A stretch of 64,000 bases of DNA from Adenanthera pavonina (taxonomy: Eukaryota; Streptophyta; Magnoliopsida; Fabales; Fabaceae), in assembly GCA_026686845.1 (NCBI GenBank), contig JAIVEN010000002.1, forward strand, positions 25,580,001-25,644,000, written 5' to 3'. Positions within the stretch are counted from its first letter, which is position 1. Each line of letters begins with the position of its first letter. The translations under genes were made by a program, and so were the position numbers. Below, one piece after another: positions 1 through 12,829 of this stretch. The notes beneath the pieces were generated by a model. It searched no databases, had not been told where the DNA came from, and was given only the letters and a program-made list of their open reading frames with translations.

Positions 1-1468
1 TCATCTGTCCATGATTAGTCAGTGAACAAATTTACAAGAAATCAGTCCAGTAACAAGGAAATTTTAAATATACACAAAGATTCGAAATTGTTCACCTTTA
101 ATTTTGAGAATTGATCAGCCAACAACAGGTCCCGATGGATCAAGTCTATCAACCTAATAAATGATTAAAGGAATATAATATCAGAAGTTAGAAAATTTTC
201 ATCCAAATAAATGATTAAGATAGCCACAAGAGCTTAAACAAACTATACAAAACCAAAAATTATCCAAGAAAGATTTAATCAACACCAGGCTTTAACTTCA
301 TGTTCTCTGAGCTGAGGAGGCATCTAGAGATAAGTTGGGATGTTTTTTAGCTTTTCAATAGTCATTATCCAAGCTTGCAGTGAAAGGACTACGTCGATGA
401 CAAATTGACAATAATTTCTGGTAAATTACTGTGAGCAATAGAATAATATGTTCAATGGATGTTACTACAGTAGCATTTTAAATATCTAAAACGAAGGTAT
501 AAACAGAAAATTTTACATGCTAGATCAAGTAAAATATTATTCAAATAAATTAAATAAATCTCCCAAATTTCACTGAAATTACACCAACCTTCCTTCTATT
601 TTCAAAATATACAATTTAGTCCAATTTTTTTGAGTAAAATATCCTCCATAAAAAATGTGTTTAGGTTAATGGAGGTCAGTTTGAGACAAAAATTAAAATT
701 AGATGAAGGTATAACACAACATTTTTGTTTAAGAAGAGGTTTGGTGTAATGTTAGCAAAACTTAGAGGAGGTTTGTGTGATTTACTCATTATATAAAGAA
801 AAAAGGAGCTTAAAGCAGAAAGGAGGATATGAAAATATCAAAGGAAAAAATTACAACAAAGTGACAAACAAGCTCAACAGTGAAATTAAGCTCTCCAACC
901 CCTTCGCATCACTGAAAGAACCCATTGGAATGGCACCAGACCAAAGCTAGGAAATCTTAAATATCCACCAGAGGAACAGTAAGATAACACAGCACCCTGG
1001 AAATAAAACCATTCCACTCCAACCAAATACACAAAGCAAAAAACTGCACCACTAACAACTTTTGCATCCCTTTCTCCTTCCAAACCCTCCAAAGATAATC
1101 TATAAGAATTGCTCCAAAGTCATAGGACCAAAAACCTAAGTAGAAGTGGCTGCATCACAATGTAAAAAAGGGAAGCAGCTGATATTGACCTGGTAAAATG
1201 TTATATGATAAATTCACCCAATATCTAAGCTTCCTTAAATAAGCACAGCCATAATCAACACATCTTATAATAATTTTCCAGATAGACTTAGCTCTGACTC
1301 TTAGTGTGTAAATCAAGGAACCATAGGAATAGAACAGCAATTTTAATAAGCTGAACTGCTGAAGGGAGTAGGATAGTAGCAATTATAAGGTACATTATAG
1401 GCACATAATAAAAATGAAATGCTTCACCATGATAATTTAAAAGATGCCAGCAGGAGAAAAGGCATTAC
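1..1468 (-). other. UGGT intron 8, incomplete at the window edge
   Basis: This is the intron after the last visible UGGT exon (donor at 1468/1467), at least 1468 bases long. I see no further UGGT coding block here. A diverged MITE-like repeat lies at about 560-790, and a slightly GC-richer stretch of unknown origin at about 880-1140. Confidence 0.7.
560..790. repeat. MITE-like dispersed repeat, copy a
   Basis: This tract resembles 32754-33000. Shared strings include TTTTCAAAATATACAATT, followed by 'ata(t)cctccataaaaaat' and 'ttaggttaat(g/a)gagg'. The ends read roughly as inverted repeats of GAGTAAATTACA plus a CCTCC/GGAGG block. It may be a non-autonomous DNA transposon (Mutator-like MITEs often look like this). 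I could not fix a target-site duplication. Confidence 0.45.
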
Positions 1469-4400
1469 AGATAAAGGTCTATATCTTCGACATTGATTAA
1501 AGCACCATTGAGAGCCATTAAAGACTTGCCAGGAGGAATCATGCGCTGGTTTGCCATTATTTCATCTTTAACAGAATCATCAAGCTGTCAAATGTCACAG
1601 CTCTATAAGTACTAAAGACAAAATTACTTAGGAGGAAATTGTTTTTAAATATCTGAGCATCTAACATATGTAACAAGATTTCAGCCTAAAAAAAGAATAA
1701 ATATAAGTAACAAGATTATGCACCTTCATGCGAGACAAAGAAGAAACTATGCTAGGGAAGTTTTGATTAATTTCCTGCATTGACTGCAGAGGATCAGAAG
1801 CCCTAACTATTCTCTGAGCTGTTTGATGTCCTAAATCTGTTTGTCATGAGAAAATAAATAGAACAAAGTTCAACTAAGCAAAGTAAAAAGTCCATTATCA
1901 TCAAATTCAAGTAACAGGAAAAAATGATAAAAATACCCTTTAGTTCCCAAACATCAAGAGTGTCTGATACAGTTGATGACAAAAGATAATCCCTAAAAGC
2001 CATTATCTCAGACGCTAGCTCAGGTTTGCGCTCCTATAAGTGGACAAAAGCAAAATCATCCATAACTCTGGTGACCAAATGAATTTTGAGTTTGGTAAGA
2101 GGGTGGGAAGAATAATTCAATAAAAAGAAATATATTAAAATGAGTCAATGAACAAAACAGATAATAGTTAAAAAATGTGCCATTTTTGCCCATTCTCAGT
2201 ATTTCCTTTATGTTACCATCATAGGCAATTAGGCATGCATTCTTCTATGTTTATCTCACGCCAGATGCTGCTCCATTATGTAAAACCTAATCAGCTAATC
2301 TGAAATTTAAACAAACAAATATATCTTTTGTGTTGTATCACATTTCTTTACTTAAAAATGAGAATTACAGAATGGGTTTCTTCATCGCCAAAATATAATA
2401 TCCATTAACTACATTTGGGAACTTCTTCCAAGGACAACAACAACATTAGTCTTATCCCACTAAGTGGGGTCGACTACATGGATCATACGACACCAATGAA
2501 CTCTATCAAATACCATCTCTTCAGATAAATCATTAACCAACAGGTCACGCCTTATAACTTCTCTTAGTGTCATTCTTGGTCTTCCTCTACACCTTTTGAT
2601 ATGACTCCAAACCATTTGATCAACTCTCCTTACTAGCTCCTCTTGTCCTCTTCTTTGTACATACCCAAACCACCTTAAACGATTTTCAACCATTTTCTCT
2701 TCGATAGGTGCTAGTCCGATTTTCTCTCGTATACAATCATTTCTTATCTTATCTATTCTTGTATGATCAAATATCCATTACAACATTTTCATCTCTGCTA
2801 CTCCTATCTTATGCTCTTGATGCCCTTTCAAAGCCCAACATTCATTGCCTATGCCTTTGTGGTTCAGTGAGTCTGACAATACTGAATCCACAATGTCTTG
2901 GACTCGAGTGAGCGCTGGTATGGATTTCAATCCCTAAACCCTTTCTTCCAAGGACAGCTTTAATAAAAAAACATGACTAGCAAGTGACGCCCATGGAAAT
3001 AACGAGGGGCTGAATACAAGAACTGAAACCACACAAACAACAATATAAAACAAGAAAGAGAGTTCTTAAACTTTCAAAACTACACTAATTAAACGCAATA
3101 AGCAAAGAAAAAAGTGCGAATCTCTTCAAGAAATAGGAATTCTTACTTCTACCAAAACCTCTAATGTCATTTTTTATATAAAACAAGAATATATTAGAAG
3201 AAAGAAAAGCAATTCATAATAGAGGTTGAGAAATCTACACAGAACAAAACGAAAAGCAAAAGCAAAAAATTTCATCTTGAAACAGCCCTCAACTCTGTAG
3301 GGTGAATCTCAAATGAGCTAAGCCCTCAACAAACCTACCCAACCCCTAACACCGAAAAACAATTGAGCTAGCTGACACTCAGATATAAGGCAGAAAGAAA
3401 CAACATATCCCACTGATTAAAGATTGCAGCTGTGCAAAAGGAGGACACAGCCAAAGAATTTTCCACACCTTCCCTCTACAAAAAATTTTAGTAAAAATCT
3501 TGCCAACTCTGACAGACCCAGGTTCCCTTTAAAGAATCCAAACAGACTACTCCAAAGATAATCATCTTCAAGGCAGTGTTAAAACAGAATGGCAGCATAT
3601 TCAGATCTTTTCCGGAAGTACATATTGATCATTCACAATACTGATTACTAGAAATTCCTTTTTACTTGATAGCATGTCAAGGGAACTTCATTAATAATTA
3701 AAATAGAATAAAAGCAGTCCCCAAGGTCATCAGCATATTTCACATAAGTATTGACAGTTTAATCCACTCATCTGCTCCTCTAGTATGATGCTGTTGTCAT
3801 GTTTCGATAGCTCAAATTGACACCCCAGAAAAAAAAAACAATGTATCAAATGTCACCACTTATATTTAGCATGTGTAAATTTCAACACAAATAGAAGAGT
3901 GATTTCAACCAGAATTTTGGAGAATATGAATCCTCTGACATCTTGGCTAAGATCTTCAGTCCGGGGATCCTCCAAAGTCACACCTGCAACCAACAAGTAA
4001 GATTAATAAGATTATTTGCAACTACAAGTAAACTATTCTTGTCAAAATAATCAATGGTTAGGATCAGTTTATTTGGATGAACTATATAAAGAACATCAAT
4101 GAGATTGTGAATTCTGGAATATTTGACATTAGGAAACCCTTTTCAGTATGTGTTTCCAAAATTATAGTTCATATTTCATGAAATGCTCAAATTTGAATTC
4201 CAATACATGATAAAGTAAAAAATTAAAAAAAAAATATGCGTAATGAGTTCATACATCTCCCCAGTGGGAATTGTTGCATAATAATATTACCCAATGAAAC
4301 GAACTAAAATTAAATGAAAACAAAAATAAATGCACTTGGATAAGAAATTTCACAAAGGAGTTTTAACAAAATGATCAAATTCTAGAAATAGAAACAGAAA

Positions 4401-7400
4401 AATGGATATACTTGAGTTAAAGGAAAAACTTGGAAAGAAGAATCTATGAAATATGGAGAAAGGAGAGAAAACCCTGAAAACGTAATTGGTGGGGGTCATG
4501 TGTCAAATGCACAGTGACTGGAATGAAGCAATCATTGGAGAAAGGCTGACCGAAAGGAAAGAAGAGTTTTGGCCTCAACAGGCTCCTATACTGATGGACG
4601 CTAAGATAGGATGGGATGTCTAAGTCTCACATTAGATAGTATGAGATGCTCTATAGGATATTCAAGTGAGTTAGTTCTTTCTTCTATCTCAATAACTATC
4701 TTTTAGAAGAGGGTTCCCAGCCTCTTATGAGTGTCCATCAATTGATATCAAAGCTAGTACTTGACGGTTCTAAAAAAGGCATATTGCAAAGGGTCCTAAC
4801 TATTGGAGGGTTCTAACCGACAAGGAAGTTAAGTGTGACCAACTACAATGTCACAAAGTGTAGCCGCCAGGACATTGACTCTCCAAAGGAGCCAATTTAT
4901 GGAGATTAAGATAATATGAGATGCCTAAGTCTCATGTTAAGTAGTATGAGACACTTTTATAGGACATTTGAACAGATTGACTCTCCCACCTCAATAACTA
5001 GCTTTTAAGAAAGAGTTTCCCACCTTGCTTAAATGTCCAAAAGATACCATGTCAAATATGGAGAAAGGAGAGAAACACTCTTGAATGACATATAGTTAGT
5101 TGATTCTAATCTATAGAAGACTTAGTATTTATAGGAGAGTATTACAAGACATTGAGTACTCATAACTACAAAAATAGTAACTTACTAGTTACACAATCAT
5201 AACCTACTAAATATCGATTAAGTCACACGCCAAACATGCTAATACAAACTCTAAATCTAGTCAACACATTTACACTCTAATAGAATCAGGCAATTACACT
5301 TCACAAGTGCCCATTTTCTTTACCAAAATAGCTTCTATATTCAAAATATAAAACCTTATGGGCTAGAACAGTCTGCACTCTATAGCACTATCAATCATAC
5401 TAACCTTTCTTTACAGTACTGTCATCCATGGCCTTATATTCCATATTCTTTAGAGCAAGTTCCACACCATAACCACCCAGGTTTAAGGTTTGGCCTGCAC
5501 CAATAGAACCACAATGACCAGATTTTGCTTCACAACCCACAGGCAACACTGGTCTGAGTACATACTTAACTTTCCCCTAAAAATCCATAAGTCAAAATGT
5601 CAATACTTGCAGGAAAAACACGTATAAATAAGCAGAAGAGAATCAACTAGGAATACAAGATTTTAGTTTTTCAAAGCCATTAAAACATAAAGTTACTTGT
5701 AGTATATACTTTTCAAAGATATGAAAGCTTACTTCATGCATTAATAAAGTTCAATACCTAGATGGGCCATCTGATCACCAGCTATATGACCACTTTAAAT
5801 CTCAGATTTTCTTTTCATAACTCAATCCAGAAGTGGGTTCAGATACTTAAAAGTTTCTAGAGTTCAGAACTTCATGTGGTTACAATATATACCTTGTTCC
5901 CCTGCTTTAAAGTATCAAACCCAAACCTTTAATTCCATTTCCATCATTAATAGACTAACAAAGTCCCCCAAGCTAGTGAGAAAACTTGATGTAGAACCTT
6001 ACATGCACGCATGCGTGCACACAGAGGGTAAAGCATTCAAACTCCAGTAAGTGGAAAATCAACAGTTAATTTTGCCAATCTTAATATCATATAAATTTAT
6101 AGTTCCCTCCCATGCATTTTTATTACTTGTGCATATATCAAATCCTCAAACCAAGAAAAAGTTATATAAACCATAGATAGAACTCATTAATCACGAAAGT
6201 TACAACTACAATTGTTTAGGAAACATAGAAGATGTATTTCTCATACACAAACACAAATTATTTCATTTTCAATTACTTTTATGACAGATATACCTCCTTT
6301 CACCCAATCTCTAATCTTTCTTTCATCTTCATAGGTTTTATAAATATAACGATATAAAATTATCATATTAAACTACTAATATGGTTCGATCACATGGAAT
6401 TAAATACTGGTGAAAGAAAATCCAATTTAAAGGGTAGTGCAGTAGGATGCTTATCCACTGTAATCATAATTTTCCCAAAACAAGTAGAAAAAGCATATGA
6501 TGTTCCCATATGACAAAATTAGAAACAAAAAGTTAGGGTATGAACCTCTTTAGCAGCTTTAACAAGAGCAACGTGGAACTCCCTAAAGCAATTAGTTCCA
6601 AGAGCACCATAAAGGACAGCAACAGGACTTCCAATACTTGATTCGTGATGGACATGATCAAAATCAAATATTTCAGGTTGCTGAAATGAATCATCTACCC
6701 TGGTAACATTAAATTAATGTTTGAGGGATATTATGCAGCATATAATTGAAATTGAAAATAATACTAAAATAATAAAAAGGTCAAGAGCATGGAAAGACAA
6801 AAGAACTCACAGTTCAACTGGTCCGTGAATCCATAAGTTTAGTTCAGAAACATCAAAAAACAAATGCCCACCAGTATCCACCCAACAACATTTTCCCCTA
6901 GGACTTTCCAGGTTAACACCATCACGCAGATGATCTGATTTTGTACTTTCATTGTCCTTCATTATTTCACCACTTTCCTCGTTGTTATTGTTTGAGTAAC
7001 TTTCATCACCTAGAGGAAAGGATGAAAGAGACTCATACGCTAATTGCTGGTAAAGCACCAATCTTGGGGATGCTGATCTCAGCAAAAGAGAGAACTCAAA
7101 CAGTGATGCTAATGGTTCACTTAAAAGAGGCTGTCCATGTTCTAAAATTTTTTTGAGACAATCTTTAGCCGTTTGAGAATCAACAGCATCCTCCTCAGTA
7201 TTTAGCCAAACCTCAATGAAGTCCCAGAAAAGGTCTTTCTGTTCTTTAGACAATAATTCACTGTTTACAAGGAAGAACATGGAAGTTATATCAAGCTCAA
7301 ACATAGATAAACAATAGCATTTCACTAACTCATGTTACCTGAAGATTATTCACTGTTTCCACACAAAAAAAAAAAGGAGAATCATAAAGAAGACAATACA

Positions 7401-8268
7401 CACCACAGTTAGATTTGCCACATGAACTAAACAGAAATCATCACACATTCTTGGTTTTTTATGTCTCCATACATAAAGTTGGACAAGTGACACTAGTTAA
7501 AAACCTATAGGGTTATTCTTTCATATTTAGACATAGAAAACTAGTTAAATGATTTTAGATATAAATCAAATTCCATGATCTTCACTTCTGTTGAATATTC
7601 CAAAACTCTATTTGATAAACTAATTTACAAACTAAGAAGTTCAAATCAAGCTTCCTCTACAGCTATAATAATATTTTCTTCTAAGATATCTGAGATAAGA
7701 ACCTCCCACCAAAACATAATATTCAGGGTTAAAATATTAATAATAAAGTAAATTTACGTTCCCAAAATCTATTCTCTTTTCTCCTTACCAGCAGTATTGA
7801 AATATAGAATGTGAAGAAAACCTTAAAATGGTAAATTTTGGAGGAAAGTAGCATTGAAAGGCTGGGTGCATTCGGAGAATTTCATAAATTATCTTCACCC
7901 ACAAGTCTGCTTGTACTATTCCACATTGTAAGTACATGACACACATCCTTCCCATTTCCAATTCAAATTAGTCTCTTTATTTTTGGTTTGGTATACATGG
8001 ACACACCGAGAATCCATACTAGTTTAGTCCAGGAACAGAAAGCAATCAGTTCATCAAAGTGGCTGTCGCATTAAGTAAAGAACTTGGAAATTACAATAAC
8101 AACGTACCCAGCTTCTAAAAGCAACGGGGTACCCGACCACTTAGCCCGAAGAGCAACTTGCACGTTCTTGGGCCTTCGAGTGTCAGCAAAAGCAGGACCA
8201 ATCCCTAACAGTCCCAAACAAGCCAGGACAATTAGAACCCAATATCCAGATCTATGAGGGGTCCCCAT
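1469..8268 (-). CDS. UGGT: UDP-glucose:glycoprotein glucosyltransferase (UGGT), N-terminal part, 5' eight exons
   Basis: UGGT is the ER-lumen folding sensor that re-glucosylates N-glycans on misfolded glycoproteins so that calnexin/calreticulin bind them again. Coding exons, in gene order: 8268-8108, 7260-6811, 6699-6546, 5576-5405, 3983-3910, 2033-1937, 1836-1724, 1584-1469. They join in frame to 445 codons plus two bases. The first ATG (8268) opens a signal peptide (hydrophobic core VLIVLACLGLLGIG, likely cleavage after AFA near residue 28). The family block RRPKNVQVALRAKW follows. Further conserved blocks are SPRLVLYQQLA, CCWVDTGG, IFDFDHVH, YGVELALKNMEYKAMDDS, EDPRTEDLSQDVRGFIFSKIL and AFRDYLLSSTVSDTLDVWEL. 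All belong to the thioredoxin-like sensor half. Family members are about 1600 residues, so the catalytic glucosyltransferase domain lies beyond the left edge. No stop or frameshift was seen. The identification rests on remembered similarity to Arabidopsis EBS1/UGGT and is strong. Confidence 0.95.
2437..2942 (-). mobile_element. 5'-truncated RTE-type LINE insertion (copy 1) with 14-bp target-site duplication
   Basis: The insertion lies in UGGT intron 5. Read on the minus strand it encodes the C-terminal end of an RTE-clade non-LTR reverse transcriptase (KIGVAEMKML, then ENRLRWFGYVQRRGQEELV and RRVDQMVW). It ends in the usual 3' end complementary to CCCACTAAGTGGGGTCGAC with a TTG-type tail. It is flanked by the direct repeat TTCTTCCAAGGACA at 2423-2436 and 2943-2956, a good target-site duplication. 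The first ~105 bases of the insert (about 2838-2942) are not recognisably RTE. Stops interrupt the reading frame, so it is inactive. Confidence 0.85.
4612..5039. mobile_element. TRIM-type miniature LTR retrotransposon in UGGT intron 4
   Basis: Two diverged direct repeats of about 125 bases (4612-4737 and 4917-5039) share TG(G/A)GATG(T/C)CTAAGTCTCA at the start, 'TCAATAACTA(T/G)CTTTTA' in the middle and TGTCCA at the end. Directly after the first repeat is TTGATATCAAAGCTAG, a diverged form of the initiator-Met tRNA primer-binding site typical of plant TRIM elements (TGGTATCAGAGC). The interior is only about 180 bases and codes for nothing. A clean target-site duplication was not found, so the exact ends are approximate. 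Confidence 0.7.
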
Positions 8269-10550
8269 TTGCTCGGTCAGAAAAATATTAGAAGCGCCGG
8301 TTCGCGTCACCAAGAGATGAAGCGGGTTCAATGCTGATCCACCATTAGCAAATGCGAGAGATGAGGAAGGAGATCAAAAGATGGAGGCTTTGCTTCTGGT
8401 TCTGTGGGCACTTCAGGGACTGAGGCTTTATGCGGAGACGAGACGGGACGACTAGAGGCGACGACTCTTTGATGGATGGTGGAGCATTCACTCGCATGCT
8501 ATGACGACACTATGGTCTATGCTTAATGCGAGATTAAGGCATGTTGGTAAATTAACTTTTTAATCCATGACGATGGCTCAAAAAAATTAAAAAAAAGTGC
8601 AAAATATAAAATTTACAACATATAAATTTAAAAAAAAAATTTGGAGAAAAGGCATTCTTAAGAGAAGAAAACCTAGATCCGTAATTCCTACGTATTAAAA
8701 AGGATTAATCTTCAGTTATATCTATTATATATAATTTTATAAGAAGTCATTTTTTCCAGTGACCTATAGAACTTGACTTGCTTAAATGTTCATAGTTTTA
8801 AATAACTTGTAATTTTGTTGAAAGAATAATAAAATATGAACTTCACCACTAAGCTAAATGCACTATATTGCTTTTGGGATGACCATAATTCTATTTATTG
8901 ATTTTAAACGTTATTAATTAATTTGACCTCAGATGTTTTGGCCATTTTCTTCTATTTGTTTTACATTAATGTCATAATTAAAATTTACAATTTTTTAATG
9001 ATTAAAAAAAATACATTGCTTTAGGTTGGGATTGTATAGAAAAATTTCGAATTTGCATTTTTTTATTTTAATAAATAAATAGTTATTGATATAACTTATT
9101 TAATATTTATTCAAATTTCACATTTAAAGGTTTTTAAAACTTCCACCTCATTATTTAATTAACTTCTTCTTATAAAAACTTCTATATTATTTTTTCCCAT
9201 TTCATTACTAACTTTCATGTACCATTATTTTTTAACTTCCGTTTCTTTTTTTCCTTACCCTAATTTGTTCACTTTTCTTCTTCCCACCCCTTTTCTTTTT
9301 CCTTCTTTTTTTTTCATTATAAAGATAACAATTTTAATTTTTAGATTCATTCAACTAGGATGTTTACTTGTAATTAAGAAGCATGATAGAGTTTCTAACA
9401 ATTATATTTTAAATTTTGTGATGTTGAATTTAACTTTGATTTTTTTTTTTTTGGTTATTGTGAGCTTGTATAACTTCTTTGAATTTCAATGTATGAGATA
9501 TATTATCTAACATTTCATTTAATCATTACTCATCCAGTACAATGCACAGTCACACAAGTGAAGTTCAAGATGAAAAGTTCAAGTAACTAATCCTTAAAGA
9601 GCTTCCCTTCCTATTAAGCATTAGGAGAGCTTAGGTTAGAGGTTTGGCTTCCCTTAACTTCACTTTCTGTCCAGTTTCTCTTCACTTTTCATAGTTTTCC
9701 TAATTGTAGTTTTGAACTATTTAGATCAAATTTTAGCAGTTTAGATTAATTAATTTATTTTTTATAATTTAATATTTTAATAATAGTTTTACAAAATATT
9801 GAATATAAATCATCTAAATTTAATCCAATGATCCAACTAATAAGTGGAGAGAAATTAAAATGTATAAAAAGGAAGTGGAGAAAAGCCAAACCTCTTAGCT
9901 GATATTATTTTATTAATTACTATATTAAGACTGCAAATCTTTGTAGTCTTAATTTGGCAACTTTTTATTAATTATTATATTAATGATCCAACCTTAATTT
10001 GGCAACTTTTTATAAATAGATGCTTTTGGCTTAACGGATATAGGATTAGGGAATGAGACTTAGCAAACCCTAACAGCTTAATTAGTTTCTTAATACTTAG
10101 CAATAAAGGGAAGAGAAAGAAGAATTTTTATAATACCTATTATATCCTTATAATAATTAACAGACTTTTTAAATTTTTTGGGAAAAATGTGGATATAAAA
10201 ATACTTTTTAATTTTTAAAATCATTTATATATATTTCAATTTCATTCATCTTCTTATGCCGATCGAATTAGTTTGATTTAGGTTATGTTCTTTACCAATT
10301 TTATTTTCATATATTCATTTATTGCCTACGGTCATCACGTGTTAAGACTTTAAGATTTAAGTTTTATTTAAACTATATCATATTTTTCTTTAATAATAAT
10401 TAATGATATATCAATTTTTTTCTACGTTATTTTTTTTATTCATTCAAGATATACGTTAATTGATCAGTGGGTTCGATTATTTATGTTTTTATCCTCATGT
10501 ATATCCATTATCTAGGTCTACTTAAACCCTAGGAAGAGGTGCCGAGTTTA
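8269..10550. other. UGGT 5' flank and AT-rich intergenic DNA
   Basis: The UGGT 5' UTR and promoter must lie in about 8269-8560, a mixed-composition stretch. Beyond it the DNA is very AT-rich with no supported gene. A direct repeat of about 45 bases (TTAATTTGGCAACTTTTTAT in both copies) sits at about 9949-10012. The short open frame at 9217-9510 is low-complexity Phe/Leu-rich sequence and is not considered a gene. Confidence 0.5.
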
Positions 10551-11178
10551 GGTGGAATACTGGGCTCGGTTGGTTTTAAGTTTTATAAAATTAAATTAAT
10601 GTAAATAGAGTTTGTAAAAATAAAGTTCGAATAAAAGTAAATACCTGTTTGGTTTATATTTTTGAAAACTAAATTATGATTTCTAACCATCATTTTTTCA
10701 TTTTTTATCTAAATAAGTTTATGGTAAACTTCTCTACTTTTATTCAAACTTCACTTTTGTAAACCGTGGTTATTCTAACAAACTTTTTATAAAAAAGTAA
10801 TCCAAATGAGCACTAACTTTGTAAAAATGAAGTATGTTTGAATATTCTTTTTGAAGAAATAAATTTGTCAAATTGATACATATTTTAATGATAAAAGTTA
10901 AAAGCACTTTTAGATGTATAATTACTAAAAATGACATAAGTTTTATAATACAATATTATATAACTAATTGAATGATGTATGATTTATAATAATAATATAG
11001 TTAATTTTAATCACCAAAAATAAATATAAGTGAAAAAATCTAATTTTCCAAATAACTAAAGAGTGTAATATAATAAATACACTACATTAATTATAAATTG
11101 TTAGCACTAATATTCCTAATTTAAAAAAACATATTTAAACATTCGGTGTGACTAGTTTTGTTGCAAGTACTGTATTAT

Positions 11179-12470
11179 TTAACCTCTGAGTGAGTTACAA
11201 ATGTTATCCATTGTTGTTGAAGAGGCTATAGCTGAAAATGTACTTGGACCCTCACTATCATAATTGTGATCATCATTGTCAACACTTATGTTGCAATATT
11301 CATAAAGTGAGAAATCATAATTAGTAATAGATTTCTTTCTAATGAAGTTATGTATAATCATTGTTGCACAGACAATTTGGATTTATGTGTCAAAATAATA
11401 GTTTGGCATTTTGCTTAAAATCGCGAATCTTTTCTTCCAAACCTTAAAGATCCTTTTTATTATGTACCTTAAACTTGAATGGTGATAATTGAAGACTTTA
11501 CTAGGATTTACAAAACGAGATAAACGTAGAAAATCTGGAAGGTGATAGCATTCACATCTATATAGACCAAGATATCCAGTTGGTGTTGAATAGTTAGAAT
11601 CTACCAAATAATATTTACCTAATAAACAATGAAAGTATTGTCATATATTTGTGATGTCAATGAATAAGAAGAAATAAGACTAAATATGCATGGATACGAA
11701 AAACCAACCTGGAGGTGGATGTGGGAAATTTAGGCTGGGAGTTATTAGAGCGTGACTGAATATATGAGCATCATGTGCAGTGTCATCCCATCTGGTCAAG
11801 ACAAAAATAAAACATATGTCACAATCATCTGGCCAAGACAAAAATAAAACATATGTCACAATCACATACTGCTATCACATTTTGTGTTGCAATTCCTTTT
11901 CTTCTAATAAATTTGATTTGGTCATGAGAAGGCACCACACACGGGATATAAGTACCATCAATAGCTTCTATAGCATCAATGAAATATGGGTAACGATTTT
12001 GAACTTTTCTATGAACCTCACAAAACTTGGGATATCGTGGCTTGATGTATTTTAGTGACAAGTGAATGCATACTTTCAATACTTTATGAAAATTTCAACT
12101 CACTGTTTCCTCTGAATGTTGAAACCTTTCTTAAATGACCTTATTTCCCACACCATGTCCAACAGTATATAAGAATATGGTAACCATTTCTTGAATGTCT
12201 ATACATGTGGTCTCTCTCAACCCATAATTTCCCAATTCAATGCAAGATTGATGAAATACTTGATTTTCTATTTTAAACATCTCATAATATCGAGATAGAT
12301 AACCATGCAAAACGTCTTGGACCCATGAATGTCCTGTCTATTCATTAGTTCTACATGGCTCTTTACACAAATACATTACCATATACTGGCCAATTAATGC
12401 AGTGACTTGTTCATCATTCGTTAAATCATCAAGTAAAATAGCTCGCCAGAGTGTATCGTTCATGCAACAA
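11179..12470 (-). pseudogene. PIF/Harbinger transposase pseudogene
   Basis: Minus-strand translation gives, in order and across several frames and stops, the hallmarks of the PIF/Harbinger DDE transposase: 'TGHSWVQDVLHG', 'FLYTVGHGVGNKVI-ERFQHSEETVS', 'EAIDGTYIPCVVPS' (first Asp), 'HDAHIFSHAL' (second Asp), 'NFPHPPPG', 'VDSNY...PTGYLG.YRCECYHLPDF', 'FNYHHSSLRYIIKR' and 'MIIHNFIRK'. At the usual third catalytic Glu (IER.FGV.K) the sequence reads IKRIFKVWKKRF, so Glu has become Lys. A 37-base direct repeat at 11790-11863 duplicates DICFIFVL. At least two in-frame stops and frame changes make the gene non-functional. Confidence 0.88.
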
Positions 12471-12829
12471 ACCTGAAAGTTTAAATATAATCATCATATT
12501 AATGATATCCTTCCATGGAAAAGAGTCATATGTAATTACAATAGTTACTATAACAGTCATAACACAAAGTTCATTGTATAAACTTTGTGGTAGCTACATA
12601 ATTACAACAAGCAGTATATTATAGTATAATACAACAGTCACAACACAAAATAAACCATAGAAACCTCCAAGCTATATAACTATAACAAGCAGTACATAAT
12701 AGTCATCTACAACAGTCATAATGCAAAAGCAATCATAGAAACCTCCAACCTACATAACTACAATAAGCAGTATATGATAGTCATTCATAATAGTCACAAC
12801 ACAAAACAAACCAATAAGCTACCTCCAAG

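Noticed and set aside
880..1140. Possible missing UGGT exon or retroelement protein in intron 8
   Set aside because: The expected next UGGT block was not found in any minus-strand frame, and the short frame here has no recognisable domain.
9217..9510. 97-codon plus-strand open frame
   Set aside because: Low-complexity Phe/Leu/Ser sequence in a T-rich tract, with no domain and no splice context.
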